Positions 36,453-47,358 of a stretch of DNA of 64,000 bases are shown here, one piece after another (the stretch's first letter is position 1; each line of letters opens with the position of its first letter). Source of the stretch: Stereocaulon alpinum (Eukaryota > Ascomycota > Lecanoromycetes > Lecanorales > Stereocaulaceae); assembly GCA_018257865.1 (NCBI GenBank), contig JAEUBA010000006.1, positions 248,001 through 312,000 on the forward strand. Reading direction: 5' to 3'. Below the pieces are notes generated by a model that was given only the letters and a program-made list of their open reading frames with translations, did not search any database and was not told the origin of the DNA. A program made the position numbers and the translations under genes.

Positions 36453-37419
36453 ATGAGGTTACCCGGACACCTTCAGCAGCCGCTTAAGAGCCTCGTCAAG
36501 AAGCTAAAGTCAAAGTGAGTTCGTCTTGAGGCTCTCCTCCTTCTGTGGGCTAAGCCTGTGTGAACAGTTGCAAGGCCGCTTCAAATAAGCTCAGCAAGCT
36601 TCTTAGGTTGGGCAAACAATCGACGTAAGTAAACCATCTCTTTTCATGATTCCAATCCAATACTTGTAACTATTTATCGTGGAGCTCATTCTGTGTGAAA
36701 CTTCTTCTTAAGCTAATCGAACTCTTTGGCCACAAAGTATCCAGAACGTCAACACTCACTCGCCACTCATGTGTCTACCAGTAGAGCTGAGGATCCAAAT
36801 CTGGGAGGAAGTCCTCGGCGGACGTGCGTTCCACGTACAACCCGACATTCATCAAACTCTTGCAGAAGAGCGCCGTGATCCGAAAATTTGGGTTTTCCCT
36901 TGTCGATCCTGGATTCCCTACGAACAAACGCAAAAGGTTCTCGAGGAGTCGACCGGCCTGCCTGTTGCACTGCCCTTCGAAAAACCCTGTCACTCCGCCT
37001 GCAGCAGAGTCTCAGGACAGAAGGGATTCAACTGCTCTCTGTTACGCACCTGCCGCAGCGTTTATCTGGAGGCGAATCATCTCATACGGTATAGCAACAC
37101 GTTCGTCTTCACGGACTGGGTGCCTCTGCGCCGATTCGCACGGGCTATTGGACCAGTGAGCACGTCCTTCATCACAAAAATTCAGCTCGACATAGTCGCC
37201 GACTGCGACCTCGAAGAGCACTATTGGGACCTAAATATCAGACTGATGGCCAGGGAGATGACGAACCTGAAAGAAGTACACATATATATTGAACGGCCTG
37301 AGTTCAAGTCGGGGCTACCACGTAGGGTTTCGAGAAACAGAAACTTCTCGACGCCTTTCTTGCCCGGGATCCTAGATCTCACGACGCTGGGATTAAGGTC
37401 AATGACTCTGGATGTGTAG
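36453..37419 (+). CDS. Uncharacterised fungal protein, DUF7730/2EXR-like
   Basis: Exons 36453..36514, 36568..36624 and 36738..37419 give 266 residues (introns 53 and 113 nt). Exons 1 and 2 encode a basic Lys/Leu-rich segment (QQPLKSLVKKLKSN). Exon 3 starts with LPVELRIQIWEEVLGGRAF, the F-box-like 'LPxEIRxxIWExVLG' opening of this large fungal family. Then come LLRTCRSVYLEANHLIRYSNTF and a beta/alpha tail with ITKIQLDI and EVHIYIE. The family is expanded in Pezizomycotina and has no assigned function. An SCF link is suspected only from the F-box-like opening. Confidence 0.8.
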
Positions 37420-37782
37420 GACATCCGAGACTTCATGTTTCCAGGCAACGGAAGTACAACCAACACCAGGCTGGCGCGTGAATAGTCTCACACAACGACT
37501 GTAGAGAACTAGGCATGGGCGCGTGAGATGATACGAGCTATTTTACGGCTTTGAGGACATGAAAAGGATATGCATGGATGGAGGGATTAGGGCGTCTAAG
37601 GGCGTGATGGAATGCGCCGGGTTTCGGGTGGTGTCAATGAGAACGTCTTCGTGTAAATACTATGTCGTTCCGTTTGCAACGAAATCCAGTGGAAGTGACG
37701 TCGATTTGCCTATGCTCAGCTCCGAACCCTCTTGAAGCCGAACATCCAGGCATCTCATAACCGTTGATGTATGCTTCTACAA
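37420..37782. other. Intergenic between convergent genes
   Basis: This is the 3' region shared by the DUF7730-like gene and the thioesterase. Nothing is recognised. Confidence 0.5.
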
Positions 37783-38510
37783 TCATGCCTTAGGCGAAAG
37801 CTCATCAACAATATTGTTCTCGTCCTTCCATGCTAATGCAACGTATCTGTCAAAGCCACGCACGTTAGCAAGCATTGGTTAATCACTCTCCCTCCTTTCA
37901 TTCATTCATTCGGAAAGATCACTTACTTGGTATGACTACCCCTTGCAACTAATTGATCCTTACCATTATAGAATGTAATCGACGTATATGCCAAAGTCTT
38001 CCCAAACTTATCGCAGTTGGCTTCAGCACGAATGGTATCTCCAATTTTTCCACCACAATTGATGTATGTGACATTCAAGTCTGTGGAAACGCCGGTTGCG
38101 AAGAGACCTTTGGTTGCTACCGCTAGGGAGCCACCTAGATCGACTTTATACATGTGCAGTTCAGTACCAGGGACTAGATGAAGAGAAAGAGTTGAAGTAC
38201 CCATCGAGGCGATCGTGCCGCCATGAAGTATGCCGAGACGATTCTGGGTATTGTGTTTAGCAGGCTTAGTGGAATACGTCTGGTAAAAACGGGAATATGG
38301 AACGGGCTTACTGTATGCTCCTTTTGTATATCAAGTTCGAATTTGACACTACCCGGATTTGCATATGTTACCCTCAGCTAGGACAGAGTACAGCATAAGC
38401 TTAGGTGATATAATAGTACGAAAACAGCACTGGATGTTTTAAGATACATCGGTGGCACGGTAGCAGAGCGCAACGGAACGATGGAGATCTCCTTTCTTTA
38501 ATTTGAACAT
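37783..38510 (-). CDS. Hot-dog fold acyl-CoA thioesterase (PaaI/ACOT13-like)
   Basis: Certain exons: 38377..38312, 38243..38201, 38143..37927 and 37846..37783. Phases agree and give 130 codons. They encode NPGSVKFELDIQKEHTNRLG, ILHGGTIASMVDLGGSLAVA, FATGVSTDLNVTYINCGGK, GDTIRAEANCDKFGKTLAYT and ARGSHTKYVALAW. HGG with D of VDLGG is the hot-dog active site. A first exon at 38510..38448 (MFKLKKGDLHRS) fits phase but has no clear family support, so the N-terminus is tentative. At about 150 residues it is slightly short for the family. Likely activity: hydrolysis of acyl-CoAs, location unknown. Confidence 0.85.
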
Positions 38511-38986
38511 CGGCTGCTACCAGAGGAGAAGAGGAGACAAGCTCCAAGTAAATACATAGCTAAAAGGGTCTGAGAGCTCTTACACCGTCAAGCAGCCTTG
38601 CGAACGGACTTGCATTAGCTTGAGTTCTGCAAAGTGGCCAAGCAACACGATGCTGGGTTTACCTTGGCTCCAGTCCAGAATTGGCCCTAAAGGACTCCCA
38701 TACCTGCCATTTGGTAAGCGGGCTACCTTCCTCAATCACTATCAAAGATAGTAGCATACCGACTTGACAAACTTATGCGCTGCCATACTGATGTCTGGAG
38801 CAGGTTGAAAAGAAGGAATGTGCCCGTGGAGATGGATCCGGAGTTTAGATTTCCTTGGCGCTGTCATATTTCCGGCAGGACGTCTCTCCACTTTGTTGAC
38901 TCACTCTTAGACCTTTCGAACATCTACCATGATGGACAGATAACACCAGCTACATCGAAGAGAGACTAACACTATCAATTGGCAAG
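38511..38986. other. Divergent intergenic region, thioesterase/TFB2
   Basis: Upstream of both the thioesterase and TFB2. It may include an unrecognised first exon of the thioesterase. A 64-codon frame on the + strand (38775-38969) shows no family features. Confidence 0.5.
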
Positions 38987-40534
38987 ATGTCGGCGTCTTC
39001 TCTTCGATCCTTCGAGTACCTGGAAGGCCTTCCAGGTACCACTTTCAACCGCCTGTACAAGCAGCCTTCAACAGCGCTTGCCATTTTCAGGCGCATGCTA
39101 CCTCACCTAGGTCGGTCTTCAAAGCTCTGAAGCTTCATACTGTTCGCTGACCGGCATAGCCAAGAGCTTCGTCATGGCATTGCTCTACATAAGCCGCCCA
39201 ATGCCAGTCACCGACTTGGAGGCTTGGGTGCGGCCTGATGGCAGACGGTATGCAGAATCGGCCTGGAAGAGGACAGTTCTGACGCCCAAGAAGTGAACGA
39301 GATAACGCCATCAACCTCTTGGAAAGACTACACATTCTTGCGTCTGCGGCGAACCTGGGGAAGCCACGAGCTTATAACCTGACTAACCCATTCGCAGCTT
39401 CCCTACGACTAGCTTTGACCGGGGGTGGCGGACACAATTCTTTCGGAGTACCGACGAACGTCGCTGAGGATGATTTCATCACTATACCACAGCTGGACGA
39501 ATTTGCACGGAAGCAGTGGGAGGGCGTGCTTGGCTACATGGTTGGGAGCAGCACTGGAGTAGACCTTTCCAACAGCGGCGTTGAGCTCAGTCCAGGAGTT
39601 CAGCATCTGCTACGGGGCGGTGGTTTGGTTGATATTAAAGGAAGGAGAGTTGAGATCACGCAGGACGGCTTTGCTTTCCTCCTGCAGGAAGTCAATGCCC
39701 AAGTGTGGACAATGCTGATTCTCTATCTCCAAGCTGCCGAAAAAGTACGTATCAGGTCACACTCCGTTCGAAGATCCTCATCAGTCCTCACTGATTGTGT
39801 CATAGCTAAGCATGGACGAATGCGAGGTTCTTTCATTTTTGTTCACACTTGGCTCTCTCGAGCTCGGCGTCCCTTACAGCAAAACAAACCTCACCGCCAC
39901 CCAACGCCAGATGATCCACGATCTAAGCGACTTTGGCATAGTACATGAGGCTACGCCCGAAGCTTCCCACTTCTACCCCACTCGCCTCGCCACAACCCTG
40001 ACTTCGGACGCCGGCGGTCTGCGCTCCACCTCCCTCGCCTCTTCTTCAGATGCAAATCGCGGCTTCATAGTCATAGAAACAAACTACCGCATCTATGCCT
40101 ATACATCATCGAACCTTCAGATCGCTATCCTCCAGCTCTTCACAAGACTCATAACGCGATACCCCAACATGGTGGCTGGAAAGATAACGCGAGAGTCTAT
40201 ACGCCGAGCCGTAAGCATGGGTATTACGAGTGACCAAATAATATCCTACCTCACCACACACGCACATCCGCAGATGGCGAAGAAGCAGCCTGTTCTACCA
40301 GCAACAGTGGTGGATCAGATACGGCTGTGGCAATTGGAAGGCGATAGGATGAAGGCGACACCGGGGTTCTTGTTTAAAGAGTTCAATACACAGGCGGATT
40401 ACGAAGCGCCCTGTCGTTATGCAGAAGAGATCGGGGTACTGGTCTGGAAACAGGATACACAGAGGAAGTTCTTTGTTACGCGGCATGAGCAGGTCGCTGC
40501 CTTTCTGAGGAGTAGGAGTGGCAAGGGTGGTTAA
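38987..40534 (+). CDS. TFB2: TFIIH subunit 4 (Tfb2/p52)
   Basis: Exons 38987..39110, 39160..39247, 39291..39744 and 39806..40534 (introns 49, 43 and 61 nt) give 464 residues, normal for Tfb2. Conserved blocks: EGLPGTTFNRLYKQPSTAL at the N-terminus, FVMALLYISRPMPV, LERLHIL, NPFAASLRLALTGGG, LLQEVNAQVWTMLILYL, LSFLFTLGSLELGVPYS, FIVIETNYRIYAYTSS and LQIAILQLFT. The C-terminal region holds LWQLEGDRMKATPGFLFKEF. Tfb2 anchors the XPB/Ssl2 helicase in core TFIIH for transcription initiation and nucleotide excision repair, in the nucleus. Confidence 0.95.
39016..39039. repeat. 24-bp perfect palindrome inside TFB2 exon 1
   Basis: The arm GTACCTGGAAGG is followed at once by its reverse complement CCTTCCAGGTAC, within codons for EYLEGLPGT. 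Confidence 0.9.
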
Positions 40535-41189
40535 GACGATCGAACGCACACAAACGAAGAGTCAATGAGATATTCTATCTTCTGAACGGTCATTCAAGAA
40601 ACACGAAGGAAGGCTACCAAGTAAGACGGTGGGCCTCAAGCCAAAGACATACAAGCCCGAGCAAGGGAAGAAGCCCTAACGATTGGCTTACAGAAGCTAC
40701 AAGCCCGGGCTGAACAGTATTATACCGGATACGATATAAGCTCACCTTGGCGCTATGGGGACAAACAGCCCAACAGATCTTCCGAAGAGGGTCGAACACT
40801 GGGAGACTACCTCATCTGAAGCAAACAGAGCCATAGCCGAATTGGATAAATAAGGCCTGCTACCGCTCCTAAAGCCATGTGCAATGATCGAAGAGAATGT
40901 TTCCGTTACCAGAAAGCGGGGTCGAACTCCACATATTGAATGCGAATAGGATTGAAATACAAAAGTTGGAATCCGTGAGTCTGAATAACCTTTCTATTGC
41001 GACTGCGTTCGACGTGCTTGCCAACATTAACAAGAGTTGCTAGTATCCTCCACATCCATCTGGACATTCACCCGCAGTATCCCTTCATACACCATGAAAC
41101 CTTCGCTATGCATCCTTGAAAACGTGCGTCGAACCTGTCTGTTCCTCCACATATGCAACAATTGCCACGACGATCTACCGTAAGAGCCC
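40535..41189. other. Intergenic between convergent genes
   Basis: This is about 650 bp between TFB2 and the low-complexity protein gene. Nothing is recognised. Confidence 0.5.
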
Positions 41190-43000
41190 TCATTTCCCAC
41201 TTCCCTCTCCTTTCTTCTTCCCCATCAACCCCTGAAAGAACCCCCTCTTCTCCCTAATCTTCGGCCCCAACTTCCCTCCCCCTTCAGCAATCTTACGCTC
41301 CCTCGCATCCATTATCGTTTTGAACTCGTCCAGGCTCTGCTTCGCTTCATCTGTCATGCATAAGGATCGTAAATGGATGTAGACGCGGCGTGTGCGGCGG
41401 GCGTCGTCATGCATTGGTTGGCTGAGTGAATCGGTGCTGGAGAAGGATGGGGCGGGAGAGGGTGAGGTGGGGTCGCGGGGATTTGGGCTACAGGGTGGGG
41501 ACGGGAGGGCGGAGGTGCGGAAGCGGTCGTGGAGTGCGATGTAGCGGCCTAGCCACCAGGTTGGGCCTTGGGCTTCGAAGACCTGAGGGGCCAGATTAGT
41601 GAGAGATGCTCGAAAGTGACGTTGTGTGGATTGAGGGAATGGGAGTGTGATTATGCAAGGGGTGGATCAGAGGGAGTGACGTATCAAGGCATCGTGTGTG
41701 TGTGAAGGTGATGGGAGCGGAGCATGCAAGGGGGTGGGACATTTACCTGACGCGGATTAGATGGGTCCGCCTGCTGAGTCCTAGGTTCCGGACTCGCAGA
41801 TCTGTTCACTTTGCATAGCTTGTTGTCTTCGTCAGAGTCGCGGAGACCTTCGTACGAATCGTCTTCCTCTTGGATGTTCAAGGCTTCGAGGATGTGCTCA
41901 GGGTTGTTGTTAGGATTGGATCGGATCTTTGTGCGCCGCACGTTCTCATCGAATCGGCGCTGAACTTCTTCGTCGCCTGTGAAGGCTATGCCGCTGTCTT
42001 GGCCACCTGAGGTTGAGACGGCCATGTCTGTGATCATTGGTTGCTTGCCGGCTGCTTTTTCGCTCATGGGTTTCATACTCGACTTAATGGGTGCTCTAGG
42101 AAACCTGTTGATACGAGCAGAGGCGAGCTGGGCTAGCTCTGGAGTGGAGAGGATTCTGTTCTTGCGAGGTGAGGAGAGGCCCGCTGATACCTGAGCGGAA
42201 GGGAGGCTGTCTTTGCGAATAGGATACTTCTGAGTTGGTGTACGGTACCCATACTGATTGGTGGGGGTTTTGGAAGGCGTATCACGTGATGCTATGTTAG
42301 GCATTGGAGCATTCTGCTGCATCGTCGGTGTCTTGGAAGGTGTGTCACGCGAATCAATAGTAGGCATGGTGGACAATGGAGCATTTCTCTGCTTTGGCGA
42401 AGTGATACTGCCACGTCGTGCTGCGCTGCTGGAAGTGGAACGCATATAGCTTGGAGTGTGAGGTGAGCTCTGCTGACCCTGGCTCTGGCCGAGGTTGCCC
42501 ATGGTGGCGCTGCGAGGCAGCGGTGGATGGATTGGCTGCATGAGTCCGTGTTGTTTGATCTTGACGGCAGACTCTCGCCTTGTCTTGGGAGTTATTGGAG
42601 CAGTAGGTACGCGTTGCTGGTTCTGATACTGATTACTGAGACTGAAGAAAGGTGTCTGAGCCAGACGTTCTGAGATCTTGCGCGACCGCTTCACTGGGAG
42701 GGGTTGTTGTGCTACTTCACTCCCGCTAACCGAAGAAGTGGATTTGGTGGCAAAAGAATTAAGACTGCTGAAGAAAGACGAGCTGCGAGGAATGCCAGAA
42801 GGAGTAGGTAGACGAGATTGCTGGTTGATTGGAGCCGTGGAGGTTGAACTTGGAAGCCCACCTGAGCGTTTCCTGCTGAACGTGTTTGTGGTGAACTTGT
42901 TGAAGGCTTCAGAAACAGATGATTTCCGCTGGCCAATCGGACGGCGTCGAGGATGGCCCGAATCCGAGCTGTCTTCTGCCTCCTCCACGCTCGAGGGCAT
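41190..43000 (-). CDS. Low-complexity protein with conserved C-terminal WWLGRY region
   Basis: Exons 43000..41747 and 41582..41190 with a 164-nt intron give 548 residues; the phase is exact. The first 400 residues are Ser/Thr/Pro/Gln-rich and disordered, with internally repeated SRDTPSKTPT motifs (twice) and many RS/SP sites suited to phosphorylation. The ordered part is at the end: PTWWLGRYIALHDRFRT, then RRVYIHLRSLCMTDEAKQSLDEF and a basic tail. The pattern recalls uncharacterised ascomycete proteins. No enzyme motif is seen and no function is proposed. Confidence 0.75.
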
Positions 43001-43388
43001 CTTGTCGTTGTACGTTCTCTGCGTACTGGTTTGTATTGTTTCATAGAAAAAGAAGTCTGAAGGAGTAATATATCAACATCAGGCACTTTTGCGGGCCGGC
43101 CCGGCGCTAGGCTGTTGTTTTTATACTCCAACATGTTTATCAGGGTTATTGGGGCTACGCTTGGCTGTGTGGAGCTATCACTGGCCATGACTCTCACTTC
43201 CTCCTCCTCCATGGTCTCTTTGAATGCTGTTGTCAAGCCTACGAGAGTGCACCAATTCTGCCACAGCCAACCTCTACTTTTTCTTGATACATCTCCTGAG
43301 ACACATACCCTCTATATTCACCACACCCGCGGCTTCTTCTTGATAACTTCCATGAACATTACGAGTCTTGTGTGATGTGGAATGCAAA
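43001..43388. other. Divergent intergenic region
   Basis: This lies upstream of the low-complexity protein gene and of the F-box-like relic. Nothing specific is seen. Confidence 0.5.
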
Positions 43389-44304
43389 ATGCTATCCTCA
43401 CTTTTGCAGCGTCGTCGGAGCGCTAAGCCAAGCTATCTCTCCAGCTTGAGTTCCTTGGAACAGCTCCCAGTCGAAGTCTTCTGTGGCATCAGCGACAATC
43501 TCACCTTCTTCGATACGATATTTTTAGCCCAGACTTCAAAGAAGTGCCACTGGTTGCTCGGCCCTCTAACGAGCCCAGATCGTCTTTCGTGGATTATCTA
43601 CATCTAAATCCTCATAAACCGTCACCAAGCACTTAAGAGACCACTACTGGGTTCTCCATCGATGTGGCACCGTCTCCGCACTCTTCTCCCTGGCTGTGAA
43701 CTTCACAAGTTCTACGAGCGATCTAGACTCCTTTTCGGTCTGCAATCCATAGAAATTGAGCTTCATAAATTCGATGTTCGTATGCACAGATACTGCGAGC
43801 AGACATCGAATCCCAAACTACGCTAGATCTGGCAAGACTTCCAGCAACTCAAAATTCCAGGCCCTCCTCTCAACAACAACGTCGTCGATGAAACTCTACT
43901 AGACGAATACTTTAAATATGCAAAGATGCCCTGTTCTTCCAGCGATCAGATCCCTTACGAAACAGCGCATGATACATTACCATCTTTGACCCTAGCGTAC
44001 TGCGAATTGAACTTGCTCCGAGGACTTTGCGCGGAGAAGCAAGAGTATATGTAAGCTTGACGGCACTTCATCTCCTTTACGAAGTCTCTTAATTGTGAAA
44101 TCTAGCTACCGACGCCAAGCCTCAAAAATTCGACCAAAACAACGACCTTGGTTCCTGCTTGCTCACAAATTACACCTGAGGATGAATTACTTGGTGTTCA
44201 ACGAACGAACACAGGCGCATGGATCAGAGGAAGGGGCTTCGTTGGAGCAGGTGCTTGAATCACGTCTCGAGAATAATCTCTTCAATGGCTATCATTGGAG
44301 GTGA
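43389..44304 (+). pseudogene. F-box-like gene, probably decayed
   Basis: From the ATG at 43389 the frame reads LEQLPVEVFCGISDNLTFFD, LAQTSKKCHWLL and SPDRLSWI, an F-box-like opening, then stops at 43607. Further coding-like pieces follow in other frames (SMWHRLRTLLPGCELHKFYE about 43660-43720; ELAPRTLRGEARVYVSL about 44005-44055), so the reading frame is broken several times or has introns that could not be placed. Ubiquitin-ligase adaptor function is only implied by the F-box. Confidence 0.5.
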
Positions 44305-45220
44305 TATCGAAAGTGTGAGTAATGACCCATCAATCGTCGTGCCTAGTCTAACAATACTAGGTCAGCCTTGAAAGCTGAAATGGGGACACATAGATAGCAT
44401 GGATAACCCAAGTATGGCGCTCAGTATATACAATGGGACGGTGGTATGGTTGATGTCATGTGAGATATGTGTTTTCACCGTTGGACGGCAGGATATCACT
44501 CATTGATGGATAGCGAATCATGATAACAAGTTGTTGCTCATGACTAGTCGCTCTTTCTTCGCTTGTTTTCTAGATACCGTAGAGTCCGATGAGTCGATTT
44601 GGAAGGAGCCCGCTGCCCCTTCCCTTCGCTCCTGCCTCTGAGCCATGCTGATTCTGCCGTCTATCGAAAGCATTGCGTCTTCTCGCGCTTCGTATGGAAA
44701 TGTATCAATACCGCTAACAAGGACTCAATTTACGGATCATCGTCAGCTTCTACATGCTTATTGAATTTCTGTTCAGCTCACCCACCAGTGCCTTACAGTC
44801 TGCTCAATCGCTAAGCTCTTCCCAAGGCATCTGATGGCAACATATCCTTAGAACGCAAATCAGCATACAACTTGTATAGCACACGGACATATAGTACAGG
44901 CTACCTGACGGACGCATTACATTAAGTTGGTCTCCATGTTCCAGGCCTTTCTTGCTGGCCTTCGCTCGTTACTATCCTCGGAATTTCATGATGTGTCCAA
45001 TCAGCTCTGCTGACCTCTCACGTACCTAAGATTCGCGATCCTGCATCCAGGCCATTGCACCCGCTTCTTGCCTCAAGCTTCGACTACTTCTCCTGCCGTT
45101 GCACGATATTTCGTTACTCGACAGAATGTTAGCCTCTTGTTCCTCTTGCCACCCAAGCTCACATTCGATTCGTTTTCCAATCCAATTCCGAAGGTGTACA
45201 AGTTGTGTATCCATCCCATC
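44305..45220. other. Intergenic, nothing recognised
   Basis: This is 0.9 kb between two F-box-like relics, without recognisable coding content. Confidence 0.5.
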
Positions 45221-45730
45221 ATGAAATCTCTAGACTCGCTGCCACCAGAGCTATTTCGGGATATTGGGGATTATCTGGAATTCAACGACAGGAAATCCCT
45301 GTCTCTTGTCTCATGGCAGTGTTATGCCCTGTCAAGACCCATCAGGTGTCCTGATTCCATATCCTGGACCATCTGGGAAATCGATTGGGGCATATGGCAG
45401 CAGGAACGACGCCAAGCTTCAGGACTCGGAAGCTCATAGAAGCTCGAACCCCAAATTGGTCCTTATGTCGTTGCCCCCCATACCCACTTGACACTTGAAT
45501 ACTTCTACATCGCTACGTTCCTGAACTACTGCCGAGCAGAGACTTGGAAGATGCTTTCAGCCAAGTCCAAAAACCCGATGCGCGGCGCTGTGCTCGACCT
45601 ACACCAGTTGTTATGGGTACATCCTGCCGTGAAGTGACCTCCCGATCATTCAAGTCCTTGGACAATGGATTCATAGGTATTGAAGCAATACCCATATTTG
45701 TATCCCGTACGTTAAACTTCGCATCAGACT
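45221..45730 (+). pseudogene. Second F-box-like gene, decayed
   Basis: MKSLDSLPPELFRDIGDYLE starts at 45221, followed by KSLSLVSWQCYALSRPI and CPDSISWTIWEIDWG, with a stop at 45437-45439. It resembles the neighbouring F-box relic, sharing the LPxExF opening and a PDxxSW block. Another coding-like piece (FYIATFLNYCRAETWKML) appears at about 45501-45555 in another frame. Confidence 0.5.
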
Positions 45731-47358
45731 AGCTTAGGATTCCGAATCTGTGGCATATGATCGCCCGAATAGTGTTCCAGAGTTGGTTCGTCACAAACCT
45801 TTACCACTGTCTCTCCACATCAATCAGTCATCTGCACGGTAAAAGGCTCAGGAATTGTAGATTTGCATCATTATTGCTTCATGCAATGAGGCGGAATGCA
45901 AGGTGCCCATTTCTCGGAAGCTTGTATGCACTGAATTCCCTGGATCGAATTGCATACGTTGGTCAGAATACTGGTCGTTCCGACATCACACTCACGATCA
46001 GTGAAGCTTATGGCCATCACTCCTTCACTCCCTCTCTCAGTAGCCAAAATGGTTCGTTGACCTGCCGAATTAGTATTGATCATTATCATATACATTAAGT
46101 CCTCCCTTCTTCCTCTTTCTCTTCCCAAACAGATCAATACTATTCACCATTCCATCATCGCCTTATCCAGCACTTTTGACATTCTTTCATTACTACTTCA
46201 ATCGTTGAAGTATCTCCTCGGCCTGCAGACACTATGCAACCGCGCTTCATCATCTCTATCTCCGATGACTATCAGATCAACCTAACACCAAGAATCAGCA
46301 TAGTGAAAATACTTCCACACTTATATAAATATACCATTGGAGTTGTTTCAAGAGATCGTTGGCTATCTTTCGTTCTTCGACAAGGCATTGGCGAGCACAT
46401 CGAAGAGATGCAACGACGCAATAGGCGCTATCAAATGTCCAGATAGGTTTTCATGGATGGTCTACCTATGCATCACATGACGCCTTCCCGTCTATGAAAG
46501 GTTCTTCAAGGATCAATGGTCGACTTGTAACCGGAACGGCCAATTCTAACAAAGCAACTTCCTGTTCCAACGACGCTCCAAAAGCTTCATGCGAAACAGC
46601 ATTGATAAGGAACTTCGAATTGTTGAGGAGCACTATACCATCTTCTATACACAATCACGTAGGCTTAGCGTGCGTCCGGGTCTAAGCTGCTGGCAGCATA
46701 CAAATCCAATCTCACAGGCCGGGCAAAGTTCTGACACCTACGAGCCGCTCCTTGAGGTGTACTTCCACGGAGTGGGCTGTCCTGAATCGACTCTTGCACA
46801 TTTTTACTTTGTGCAATTGATGGACTGCTGTAAAAATTTCTCTCCCATTCATACTTGGGGGCATAGGGCTCGAGGTCCCAAAGGGAGATTGAGAGCGCTG
46901 AAGAACCTTGAGAGGGGAAGGACCTCTCAGTACTGATGATTGGATGAGGGGGAATGTGTTGGGGATGACAAAGTGACATTCTGTTAGTTACTCTAGTGGC
47001 AGTTCATTCATATCTTCAGAACATGGGAAGTGCATGATGAAGCTCTTGAAGGCTTAATGTTTTGAGCCTCTGAGAGCATGGAAAACGGTTTACATGTAGA
47101 TAGGAAGTATGTAATGGATAGGAAATGGTCTATTTGGATAATACTCAGGTCATCAGGGTGCTTTGAGAAGCAATTGACATGCAGGACGTTCATGAGTTGC
47201 GAGCATTTTGAGCATGACTTTGGGGGCGTATGAAGGGCGTTGATTTCGTATGTCTGTATTGATTCTCTGCTGCGAACAAGGAATTCGGCATACTCGTTAT
47301 CCAGAAGAAAAGTCGCTTACACTCCATGCTAACAGTGTATGTAGACATTGCTAGGTAA
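45731..47358. other. Intergenic; possible further degraded fragments
   Basis: Short frames such as 46234-46446 (+) and 46589-46936 (+) have no clear family. The stretch ends at the TOF1 stop codon. Confidence 0.45.
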
